From positions 868,001 to 932,000 of the forward strand of contig NZ_LBMJ01000001.1 of NCBI RefSeq assembly GCF_001413925.1: a stretch of 64,000 nucleotides of DNA, given 5' to 3'. The notes under the pieces are model-generated. The model was not told the DNA's origin. It was given only the letters and a program-made list of their open reading frames with translations, and did not search any database. Within the stretch, counting starts at the first letter, position 1; the number at the start of each line of letters is the position of its first letter. The stretch is from Nonlabens sp. YIK11 (lineage in GTDB: Bacteria > Bacteroidota > Bacteroidia > Flavobacteriales > Flavobacteriaceae). This document shows positions 18,839 through 26,461 of this stretch, in pieces. The position numbers and the translations under genes are program-made.

Positions 18839-18936
18839 TACGATGATCAGTGTGGCTCATTAATCATACCGTTAAGAAGAGGTTTACAGCATAATTATTC
18901 AATTTCATTACATTTACCATACTAACACGGCTTTCT

Positions 18937-19236
18937 ATGTCAAAATTTGGTGAGTTAATCAGTTCCAATGTTCCTGTTCTATTCAATTTCTTCACAGATT
19001 GGAACGAGGAAAGTACGAGCATGCATCCCGTACTGCGTGAAGTAGCAGCCGCAATAGGTGATAACGCCAGAATCATAAAAATCAATGTAGATAAGAATCC
19101 AGAACTCTCTGATGCCTTACGCATCAAAGGTTTGCCTACCTTGATCATTTACAAGCAGGGCGAGATGAAGTGGCGACAAAGCGGTGCCCAGGATAGCGAG
19201 GCACTCATCAATTTATTGAAGCAGTACGCATCCTAA
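18937..19236 (+). CDS. Thioredoxin-fold protein lacking the redox cysteines
   Basis: 99 residues with the thioredoxin pattern: VPVLFNFFTDWN (strand then Trp), RIIKINVDKNPELSDALRIKG, and the cis-proline turn GLPTLIIYKQG. The usual WCxxC is replaced by DWNEESTSM and the protein has no cysteine at all, so it cannot be a thiol-disulfide oxidoreductase. It may be a chaperone-like or binding thioredoxin-fold protein. No signal peptide, so cytoplasmic. Its last 4 bases overlap the end of the convergent deacetylase gene. Confidence 0.85.
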   Translation: MSKFGELISSNVPVLFNFFTDWNEESTSMHPVLREVAAAIGDNARIIKINVDKNPELSDALRIKGLPTLIIYKQGEMKWRQSGAQDSEALINLLKQYAS

Positions 19237-19850
19237 GAAATAGGTAGGCACTCAAATTGTTGCTCCTGTAACCATTCTAAGTATGCTGGAAGAACTTCTT
19301 TTAAAACGGGAAACGCTTTCTCACTGTCATGAAACACGACTACACTTCCATTTCTAGTGTGTCTTTTAAGGCTTTTCAAACTTCTTCCTGGAGATCTATT
19401 GGTGTCAAAGTCTCCTGATAGCACATCCCAAAGAACAATCTTATAACCATCAGCCACGAGTTGTTGGGCAACTTTTCTATGGATGCGGCCGTATGGTGGT
19501 CTGAATAGGCTGTTGCTGGTGTTCGCTTTCGCGAAAGCGATATCCTTCAAATACATTTCACTGGAAACCTTCCATGAGTTCAAATGGTGGTAGGTATGAT
19601 TCCCAATGGAATGTCCAGCATCCAGAACTTCCTTTTTTAGGTCGGGAAAACGCTGGGCGCGATCACCTATTAAAAAGAAGGTGGCCTTAAATCCAAAACG
19701 CTCCAGTTGCTCCAGAACGAAATGGGTCACCATAGGTGTAGGACCATCGTCAAAGGTAAGATACACCTGGGATTTGTTGCGGTCACCGTGCCAATGATAT
19801 TTTGGAAACAAACCGCTTAACCAGTCGGGTATGCGATCTGGATACCACAT
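19233..19850 (-). CDS. Polysaccharide deacetylase family protein
   Basis: 205-residue NodB-homology domain protein. Motifs: TFDDGPTP (catalytic Asp and metal-binding Asp), HSIGNHTYHH (metal-binding histidines), FRPPYGRIH and the C-terminal VVFHDSEKA. These hydrolyse N- or O-acetyl groups on cell-wall or exopolysaccharides. No signal peptide is seen. It shares one base with the stop of the upstream DUF2723 gene (TAATG), so the two are translationally coupled and may act on the same glycan. A palindrome copy at 19524-19539 encodes IAFAKA. Confidence 0.92.
   Translation of the reverse strand: MWYPDRIPDWLSGLFPKYHWHGDRNKSQVYLTFDDGPTPMVTHFVLEQLERFGFKATFFLIGDRAQRFPDLKKEVLDAGHSIGNHTYHHLNSWKVSSEMYLKDIAFAKANTSNSLFRPPYGRIHRKVAQQLVADGYKIVLWDVLSGDFDTNRSPGRSLKSLKRHTRNGSVVVFHDSEKAFPVLKEVLPAYLEWLQEQQFECLPIS
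19524..19539. repeat. Dispersed palindrome copy, coding
   Basis: Exact CGCTTTCGCGAAAGCG in the deacetylase gene, read on the minus strand as D-IAFAKA-N; TT on one side also matches the full form. Confidence 0.9.
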
Positions 19851-22800
19851 TATTCGTTGACCGTATCGCCTACAGGTTCAACTGTTCTTTCGGCGTCTGC
19901 ATTATCGATTTCGCTCTCAAGAAGCTTGATCAGTTCCTCATCTCCAACCTCTCCTGGCAGCCTCAATTGCTCGTCGTCATTGTAAACCCTAGGGAATGAC
20001 TTCACATAACTATTGAAGGCATCTAGGTGTTTCTCGATCATTAGGTCATCATCATTGTCGATCGCCGTGCGTACTAAACCGCGATAGCGCTCTATGGCGG
20101 TGATGATTTCGCGACTTATTAGACTTTGTTCTTCCAGTGGCATGGCTTTATAATAATCCAACTCATCTTGGTATTTAAGTACCACACGGTTGAGTAGGTC
20201 CTGAGCCTTTGCGGTAGTGCCTATTTCATAATAACTACTTATAAAGGGCTCGATCATGGAATAGTGCTCAAAATATTCCAATGGCATTTTTTCCATACCT
20301 AGGTCAAGAATTTCTTCTGCTTTTTCCAGCTGGTTGTCTGCAATAAGCGCGTGCGCAGCTTTAGTTACATTACTTCTATATCCAACACTGTTGCGACGGG
20401 TCTCTACATCATGATAGATGTCTGGACTACCGCTGTTGCCCCAATCCCATCCTTTGATGATTTTATAGGCTCTATCTGGATTGATGCGTCCCATATCAAA
20501 TGGATCCCTTTGATCTACTGGTGGCGTATAAATAGGCGTCAATAGGTAGGCGGTTCCATCGAGTTGCAAATAATCCTTCATCCAGATGTAATCTTCATCT
20601 CCAAAGGCACCACCAGAGAAATACACCGGTCTTTCCCAGTTGTTGGCATTGATGATGTCCAGCATAAACATGCGGTTTTTATAAACCAGGTTGGATTCTA
20701 TGTTGATGATAATCTCATCCACGATCTTATCAGCATCCTTTGCGGCTACCACACCGTTTTTCAAAACGGCTTCTTTGTTCACTGGAATGCGAATGTATTT
20801 AGTTGGGAACGTATGCTCGTAGTGATCGTTGCGCATCAATTCTTGTGTGATTTTGCTATCGCTTGCTACCCATTCCATCCAGTCTTTGAGATCCATGGTG
20901 TCTGGAAATACATAGTTGGGATTTTGTTGGGCTTGACGCAAGCGTTCCTGGATGCGTTCCTTTTCTGTATACCATAAGGCATCGCGCGTACCGTAGACAT
21001 ATTTGTCATGCGTCAAGGTAGATGGCACTGGCTCACTCTCATAGGCCTTTTTCTTCATGTCGTCCATATACCAATCAGTACTCAATAGTGAGGTACAAAC
21101 GATGCGTACATCGGTGCGGTAGCCTTCTACTTCTTGAGCATACCACAATGGGAATGTGTCGTTATCACCTATGGTAAACAGTAACGCGTTGGGCAGGCAG
21201 CTGTCCAAATATTTTTTGGCACTGGCTAGTGCTGTATATTTTTCAGATCTATCGTGGTCATCCCAATTCTGGAAGCCCATCAATAGAGGCACAGCGGCAA
21301 AACACACTGCTATCGTGGCAAATTTGACAACTTTACTTTTGGTATACTCCAGTAGGCCTTCATAGATCGCATAAACGCCCATTCCTATCCACATGGCAAA
21401 AACCAGGAAGGATCCCACATAAGCATAATCACGCTCGCGCACTTGGTACATGCTCTGATTAAGGTACACGATGATCGCTAGACCCGTGAAGAGGAATAAC
21501 ATCATGGTCACTACAAAAGACTTCCAATCTTTTTTGGCATGGAACACAGCGCCTAAAATCCCCAGGATCAACGGCAAGAAATAATAGAGGTTGCGACCTT
21601 TGTTGCTAAGCATGTCATCGCTTAACTCATCTTGCGAACCTATATGCAGCTCGTCAATGAAGTCTATACCACTTAACCAATTCCCGTTAAAGCGATCACC
21701 CATTCCCTGAATATCATTCTGTCTACCAGTAAAATTCCACATGAAGTACCGCAGGTACATGTAACTGATCTGGTAATTAAATAAGTAACTTAAATTCTGA
21801 CCAAAACTAGGTTTCTTGATATCTACAGCTTCAGAAAGGGAAGCTATGGTCTGTATATACTCATCTGCGCTTATGCGCCCACGATCAAATTGGCGTTCAT
21901 AGTCATCAAGTACACTTATGAGCTCTTGGTTGCCTTGATAGCCTGGCTTGATTTCATATTCCAGTCCACCCATAAACTCTACATAATTGCTGGCGCGACT
22001 CGCATCTGTCATTCTGGGAAAGAAACCTTTATGGTCATCATGAGTGTTTTGCAGTGCGTTTTCAAATTGGTTGACGATCACATATTTTCCTTGCTCATAA
22101 TCGCGCTCGTATTTGGGTTTTTCATCAATATATGGATCATCTGGGTCTAAACCGGCATACATATCTGTAAAGGCTTCTCCAAAAAATAATGCTGGCGATG
22201 GATATTGTTCCCTGTTGTAATAGGCGAGCAGCGCGCGAGCATCATTAGGGTTGTTCTCATTAATAGGTGTTCCCGCATTGGCTCTTATAGGCAGCATGGT
22301 CCAGCTAGAGAAACCTATAAGGACAAACATGACGCAGATTGTAATGGTATTGAGAAGTGGTTTGTTACGCTTTCGCGAAAGCGATATTAACCCAACAAAA
22401 GCTGCCACGATCAAGATAAAGGCGATGATAGTACCGCTGTTGAAGGGCAACCCTATGTCGTTTACAAAAAAGACCTCAAGGTAACCGAAGATACTGAGCG
22501 TGGTAGGCAACAGCAATTTAAAGACAAACAATAACACGGCTACCACGGCAATTAATGCCACGGTAAAATTGATTGGTGTGACTTTTCTATAGTGCCTAAA
22601 GAACCACATCATTCCTATGGCAGGAATGGTTAAAATCCCCAAGAAGTGAACTCCAAACGATAGCCCTATAATAAATGACATGAGGATCAACCAGCGATTA
22701 CCGCGTGGCTCCATCATGTCGCGCTCCCACAACAAGCCCAGATAGAACATGCTGCTCATGATCAGTGCTGCTGGTGCATAGACTTCTGCCTCAACGGCGT

Positions 22801-23206
22801 TGAACCAAAAACTGTCGGATACTGCAAAGGCAATCGAACCCACAAATGCCGATCCCAAGACGACAGTGGTATCAAATTTCCCTTTCAAAATATGGCGTTT
22901 GAGCAACAAAGTCATCGACCAGAACATAAATAAAATGGTCAAAGCGCTGGAAAATCCAGCCATCCAGTTGACCATGTAGGCGATGTTAGTCACGTCTGTG
23001 GCAAATATGGCCGCGGTCGCTACCATCATTTGGTACAGTGGTGCACCAGGTGGATGGCCTACTTCTAATTTTGCTGAGGTGGTAATGTATTCTCCAGCAT
23101 CCCAGAAGCTTACCGTAGGTTCTAGGGTGATCCAGTATATGGTTAGGGCGATCAAGAAGACCGTCCAGCCTAATATTTTGTTGAGTTGATTGTAACTTAG
23201 ATTCAT
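19850..23206 (-). CDS. DUF2723 membrane protein (probable glycosyltransferase, GT117-like)
   Basis: 1118 residues. The first 680 or so residues carry about 11-12 membrane segments. The N-terminal luminal loop has the DUF2723 signature LEPTVSFWDAGEYITTSAKL followed by VGHPPGAPLYQM, with the Asp-Glu pair typical of GT-C type glycosyltransferases. The C-terminal third is soluble and includes DNDTFPLWYAQEV and TPR-like helices (QLEKAEEILDLGMEKMP). By family it probably moves sugars from a lipid carrier to an exported protein or glycan; the O-glycosylation system of Bacteroidota is a plausible setting but is inferred. Coupled to the deacetylase. Palindrome copy at 22368-22383 in a loop (SLSRKRN). 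Confidence 0.9.
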   Translation of the reverse strand: MNLSYNQLNKILGWTVFLIALTIYWITLEPTVSFWDAGEYITTSAKLEVGHPPGAPLYQMMVATAAIFATDVTNIAYMVNWMAGFSSALTILFMFWSMTLLLKRHILKGKFDTTVVLGSAFVGSIAFAVSDSFWFNAVEAEVYAPAALIMSSMFYLGLLWERDMMEPRGNRWLILMSFIIGLSFGVHFLGILTIPAIGMMWFFRHYRKVTPINFTVALIAVVAVLLFVFKLLLPTTLSIFGYLEVFFVNDIGLPFNSGTIIAFILIVAAFVGLISLSRKRNKPLLNTITICVMFVLIGFSSWTMLPIRANAGTPINENNPNDARALLAYYNREQYPSPALFFGEAFTDMYAGLDPDDPYIDEKPKYERDYEQGKYVIVNQFENALQNTHDDHKGFFPRMTDASRASNYVEFMGGLEYEIKPGYQGNQELISVLDDYERQFDRGRISADEYIQTIASLSEAVDIKKPSFGQNLSYLFNYQISYMYLRYFMWNFTGRQNDIQGMGDRFNGNWLSGIDFIDELHIGSQDELSDDMLSNKGRNLYYFLPLILGILGAVFHAKKDWKSFVVTMMLFLFTGLAIIVYLNQSMYQVRERDYAYVGSFLVFAMWIGMGVYAIYEGLLEYTKSKVVKFATIAVCFAAVPLLMGFQNWDDHDRSEKYTALASAKKYLDSCLPNALLFTIGDNDTFPLWYAQEVEGYRTDVRIVCTSLLSTDWYMDDMKKKAYESEPVPSTLTHDKYVYGTRDALWYTEKERIQERLRQAQQNPNYVFPDTMDLKDWMEWVASDSKITQELMRNDHYEHTFPTKYIRIPVNKEAVLKNGVVAAKDADKIVDEIIINIESNLVYKNRMFMLDIINANNWERPVYFSGGAFGDEDYIWMKDYLQLDGTAYLLTPIYTPPVDQRDPFDMGRINPDRAYKIIKGWDWGNSGSPDIYHDVETRRNSVGYRSNVTKAAHALIADNQLEKAEEILDLGMEKMPLEYFEHYSMIEPFISSYYEIGTTAKAQDLLNRVVLKYQDELDYYKAMPLEEQSLISREIITAIERYRGLVRTAIDNDDDLMIEKHLDAFNSYVKSFPRVYNDDEQLRLPGEVGDEELIKLLESEIDNADAERTVEPVGDTVNE
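22368..22383. repeat. Dispersed palindrome copy, coding
   Basis: Exact CGCTTTCGCGAAAGCG in the DUF2723 gene, read on the minus strand as SLSRKR between two membrane segments. Confidence 0.9.
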
Positions 23207-23309
23207 GGGAATTTTTAACAGCTGCTAAAATAGTAAAACTATAAGGACACGAGTAATAACAACGCAGCTAGTCTATTTTCATTTTATGCAAGATTAAATT
23301 TAAAAGTAG

Positions 23310-23339
23310 TTGCATAAAAAAAGAATTGTTTTAAATTTG
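23310..23339 (+). promoter_or_regulatory. Promoter of tRNA-Gln
   Basis: TTG (23310-23312), 19-base spacer, TAAATTTG (23332-23339): an exact Bacteroidota promoter, 11 bases before the tRNA. Confidence 0.8.
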
Positions 23340-23349
23340 CAGCCGCAAT

Positions 23350-23420
23350 TGTCCCATGGTGTAATGGTAACACTACGGTTTTTGGTACCGTCATTCAAGG
23401 TTCGAATCCTTGTGGGACAA
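23350..23420 (+). tRNA. tRNA-Gln (anticodon TTG)
   Basis: Cloverleaf seen directly: acceptor stem TGTCCCA / TGGGACA, D-arm GTGTAATGGTAACAC, anticodon stem ACGGT / ACCGT around loop TTTTGGT with anticodon TTG at 23382-23384, T-arm AAGGTTCGAATCCTT, and discriminator A. The CCA end is not encoded. It has its own promoter and terminator. Confidence 0.95.
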
Positions 23421-23425
23421 CTGGT

Positions 23426-23458
23426 AAATCCCGATTCTATTTAGAATCGGGATTTTTT
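23426..23458 (+). terminator. Terminator of tRNA-Gln
   Basis: AAATCCCGATTCTA / TAGAATCGGGATTT with a T-run, starting 5 bases after the tRNA. Confidence 0.88.
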
Positions 23459-23600
23459 GTTGCGTTTATTTTGATTAATTTCTTGTCGTTCAAGCGGTTG
23501 CTGTGTAAGGAGTTTGTTACCTCAGTCCACGGTTTTTAAAATCATTGGTGGAATCTGCGTGTATCTGAGATGCTTAAACTAAGTTCTCAAGATCAAGTTT

Positions 23601-24458
23601 TTAGTATTTACCAGTCATTATCTCGTGCAGCAGTCCAGGATAATCCGTGATGATGCCATCTACATTCATCTGTAGTAACCTTTTCATGTCTTTTTTCTGG
23701 TTGACCGTCCATGGAATGAATTTCATGCCCATCGATTGGACTTCATTGACTAGTTCCTGATGGGCTAATTTGTAGTAAGGACTATAAAAGTTGGGTCTAA
23801 AACCCAGCCTATCTAATTGATCCTTTACGGTCTTTCTTTTTTCCTCGGTCAGATAACCCAAAGGAATGGACTTATCCAGCCTTCTCACTTCTTGAAGTTG
23901 GCGTATATCAAATGACTGAATGTAGAATCGGTTATTGATGTTTTTTTGTTTTAATAGAGATACAACCATGGTAGCTATATGCTGTGGAGATGGATGATAC
24001 ATTCCATCGGTTTTAGGGCTGGCTTTGACCTCTATGTTATAGATAATAGGATCTCGTTTGCTGGATTCTGTAAATTCTTCTACGGCATCAATGAGCTCAC
24101 CCAATTCTGGGATATGGGTTTTTAATTTGAGCTGTTTGGGGTATGCGGGATAATGCTTGCTGCCCACGTCGTACTGACGAACCTGCTGGTAATCCATTTG
24201 GTAGATGACAAGTTTTTGCTTTTGGGGTATTTCCTGTCCTTTAGGATCGAGACTATAACGATAATTGATGTAGGGATCATGCGCTACAACCACCTTGCCG
24301 TCTGCAGTAAACTGTATGTCCATCTCCAGCACGTTGGCGCCGTCTTCAATGGCTTTGATCATACTGGGAATGGTATTTTCTGGTATGAGCCCGCGAGTGC
24401 CTCTATGACCGGCGAGCATAAAAGTTGGAAGTAGTTTGTTATTCAAAATGCTGCACAT
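23601..24458 (-). CDS. Glycerophosphodiester phosphodiesterase family protein
   Basis: 285 residues, TIM-barrel GDPD family. Motifs: the catalytic GHRGTRGLIPENTIPS with its His-Arg and Glu-Asn, EMDIQFTADGKVVVAHDP with metal-binding Glu-Asp and the second catalytic His, YNIEVKA, and GIITDYPGLL at the end. It hydrolyses glycerophosphodiesters to glycerol-3-phosphate and an alcohol. No signal peptide with this start; a later ATG at about 24419 (MLAGHRG) would give a more usual N-terminus, so the start is uncertain. Single gene. Confidence 0.92.
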   Translation of the reverse strand: MCSILNNKLLPTFMLAGHRGTRGLIPENTIPSMIKAIEDGANVLEMDIQFTADGKVVVAHDPYINYRYSLDPKGQEIPQKQKLVIYQMDYQQVRQYDVGSKHYPAYPKQLKLKTHIPELGELIDAVEEFTESSKRDPIIYNIEVKASPKTDGMYHPSPQHIATMVVSLLKQKNINNRFYIQSFDIRQLQEVRRLDKSIPLGYLTEEKRKTVKDQLDRLGFRPNFYSPYYKLAHQELVNEVQSMGMKFIPWTVNQKKDMKRLLQMNVDGIITDYPGLLHEIMTGKY

Positions 24459-24530
24459 TAAGCAAACTCATTTCAAATGCTCTTTCCTGCAGAGAAGTTA
24501 GAAGATTAATGAGGTAGATAGTTGATGGGT

Positions 24531-24550
24531 TTCGCTTTCGCGAAAGCGAA
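24531..24550. repeat. Dispersed palindrome copy, intergenic, full 20-base form
   Basis: Exact TTCGCTTTCGCGAAAGCGAA in the divergent spacer between the GDPD gene and rimP, about 95 bases before the rimP promoter. Confidence 0.92.
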
Positions 24551-24643
24551 CTAAAAATAATCTCCAGCCGTTTTGAAACCGTCATTGTTTTTAAAATTGT
24601 CCACCTAAAATAACTCTTTAAAAAGCAATGCGTTACAGACCTA

Positions 24644-24673
24644 TTGCAGAACCTTAAAAAATTACTATCTTTG
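24644..24673 (+). promoter_or_regulatory. Promoter of rimP-nusA-infB
   Basis: TTG (24644-24646), 19-base spacer, TATCTTTG (24666-24673): exact Bacteroidota -33/-7 pattern. Transcription should start near 24680. Confidence 0.8.
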
Positions 24674-24692
24674 CACGGTATTTGAGCAATAT

Positions 24693-24719
24693 GAGGGGAC
24701 AAAAAGTCCCCTCTTTTTA
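24693..24719 (+). promoter_or_regulatory. Terminator-like leader hairpin before rimP
   Basis: GAGGGGAC, loop AAAAA, GTCCCCTC followed by TTTTT. It lies between the promoter and the rimP start (24726), inside the predicted leader. A perfect 8-base GC-rich stem plus T-run is what an intrinsic terminator looks like, so it is a candidate attenuator of the nusA operon. Confidence 0.7.
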
Positions 24720-24725
24720 TAAAAT

Positions 24726-25193
24726 ATGTTGGAAAAGAGAGTTCGTGAGCTGCTAGACGCAGCATTTGAAGAAAGACCAGACCTGTTTTTGATCGATCTG
24801 GATATCACATCTGGAAATATCATTAAGGTGATCATCGATGGTGATCAGGATGTTAAGGTTGCAGATTGTATTTTTGTGTCTCGCGCCGTTGAACATCAAC
24901 TAGATAGAGAAGAAGAGGATTTCTCTCTTGAAGTCACTAGTGCTGGAGTAGGTAAACCGTTAAAGCACCACAGGCAATTTGTCAAAAACATTGGTAGAAA
25001 GCTGGAAGTTCTGGATCGTGAGAAGGTAAAGGAGACAGGAACCCTTGAAGCTGCCGATGAAAACGGTATCAAGATCGTCTGGAAAGTTAGAGAGCCCAAA
25101 CCAGTAGGAAAAGGCAAAGTTACCGTTGACAAGGAATGGTCAATAGAGTACGATAAGATTAAGCAAGCAAAAGTTGTTATAACATTTAATTAA
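24726..25193 (+). CDS. rimP: Ribosome maturation factor RimP
   Basis: 155 residues, needed for 30S subunit maturation. Typical pattern: FLIDLDITSGNIIKVIIDGD, the acidic D-V--ADC segment, then LEVTSAGVGKPLKHHRQFVKNIGRKLEV, corresponding to the conserved VSSPGLDRPL / F-r-GR block, and a C-terminal Sm-like domain (VKETGTLEAADENGIKI). First gene of the conserved rimP-nusA-infB operon, 9 bases ahead of nusA. Confidence 0.95.
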   Translation: MLEKRVRELLDAAFEERPDLFLIDLDITSGNIIKVIIDGDQDVKVADCIFVSRAVEHQLDREEEDFSLEVTSAGVGKPLKHHRQFVKNIGRKLEVLDREKVKETGTLEAADENGIKIVWKVREPKPVGKGKVTVDKEWSIEYDKIKQAKVVITFN

Positions 25194-25202
25194 AAAGTGA
25201 AT

Positions 25203-26435
25203 ATGGAAAATCTCGCACTGATCGAGTCTTTTTCTGAGTTTAAAGATGATAAAATGATAGATCGCGTCACGTTGATGGCGATCTTGGAAGACGTTTTTAG
25301 AAGTGCCTTGAAAAGGAAATATGGTGAGGATGACAATTTTGACATCATTATCAATCCAGATAAAGGTGACCTAGAGATATGGCGTAATCGTGTGGTTGTG
25401 GCAGATGGTGAGGTTGAAGATGACAATTCTGAGATTTCATTGACTGAAGCGAGAAAAATTGAGCCGGATTATGAAGTGGGCGAGGACGTTGCAGAAGAAG
25501 TAAAACTGATCCAGTTGGGTCGTAGAGCGATACTGGCATTGCGTCAAAATCTAATTTCCAAAATTCACGAGCACGATAATACGAACATCTTCAAGCACTT
25601 TAAAGAACTAGAAGGTGAGCTGTATAATGCAGAGGTGCACCACATAAGACATCGTGCTATTATTTTGTTGGATGACGATGGCAATGAAATTATTATGCCT
25701 AAAGACCGACAAATACCTTCAGACTTCTTCCGTAAAGGAGAAAGTGTGCGTGGTATCATTGAAAGTGTAGAGTTAAGAGGTAACAAGCCTAATATCATTC
25801 TTTCCAGAACATCTCCACGATTCTTGGAGAAGCTTTTTGAACAAGAGATTCCTGAAGTATTTGATGGTGTTATTACTGTAAAAGCGGTAGTTCGTGAGCC
25901 AGGAGAAAAGGCTAAAGTTGCTGTTGATAGTTATGACGATAGAATTGACCCGGTTGGTGCCTGTGTAGGTGTTAAGGGTAGCCGTATTCATGGTATAGTT
26001 CGTGAGTTAGGTAATGAGAATATTGATGTCATCAACTGGACAGCAAATACTCAATTATATATAGGACGTGCCTTAAGTCCTGCCAAAATCGTTTCCATGG
26101 TGATCGATGAGGAAAACAAGAAGGTAGAAGTTAGACTCAACCCAGAAGAGGTTTCTAAGGCCATAGGTCGTAGAGGTCATAACATTAGACTAGCTGGTAA
26201 GCTTACCGGTTACGAAATTGATGTGATAAGAGAAGGTGTTGAGGAAGATGTAGAATTGACAGAGTTCTCTGATGAAATCGAAGGATGGATCATTGAAGAA
26301 CTAAGTAAAATAGGTCTAGATACTGCAAAAAGTGTATTGGAGCAGGATGTAGACGATTTAGTAAAGCGTACAGATCTGGAAGAGGAAACCATCGTAGCAT
26401 TGATGAACATCCTCAAGTCAGAATTTGAAGATTAG
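25203..26435 (+). CDS. nusA: Transcription termination/antitermination protein NusA
   Basis: 410 residues from the ATG at 25203 (a GTG two codons earlier is less likely). Binds RNA polymerase and nascent RNA and controls pausing, termination and antitermination. Domains in order: N-terminal polymerase-binding domain (LIESFSEFKDDKMIDRVTLM), S1 domain (about 135-200; GIIESVELRGNKPNIILSRTSP), KH1 with VGVKGSRIHGIVRELGNENID, KH2 with EVSKAIGRRGHNIRLA, and a short acidic C-terminus with one helix-hairpin region. Shorter than the E. coli protein (495), as is usual outside Proteobacteria. In enterobacteria NusA regulates its own operon; the leader hairpin upstream fits such control here. Confidence 0.97.
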   Translation: MENLALIESFSEFKDDKMIDRVTLMAILEDVFRSALKRKYGEDDNFDIIINPDKGDLEIWRNRVVVADGEVEDDNSEISLTEARKIEPDYEVGEDVAEEVKLIQLGRRAILALRQNLISKIHEHDNTNIFKHFKELEGELYNAEVHHIRHRAIILLDDDGNEIIMPKDRQIPSDFFRKGESVRGIIESVELRGNKPNIILSRTSPRFLEKLFEQEIPEVFDGVITVKAVVREPGEKAKVAVDSYDDRIDPVGACVGVKGSRIHGIVRELGNENIDVINWTANTQLYIGRALSPAKIVSMVIDEENKKVEVRLNPEEVSKAIGRRGHNIRLAGKLTGYEIDVIREGVEEDVELTEFSDEIEGWIIEELSKIGLDTAKSVLEQDVDDLVKRTDLEEETIVALMNILKSEFED

Positions 26436-26461
26436 AAATTAAAGACAACTTTTAGGTATTT

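Noticed and set aside
24439..24765. 108-codon minus-strand frame across the rimP promoter
   Set aside because: It covers the promoter, the leader hairpin and a palindrome copy, and has no family resemblance.
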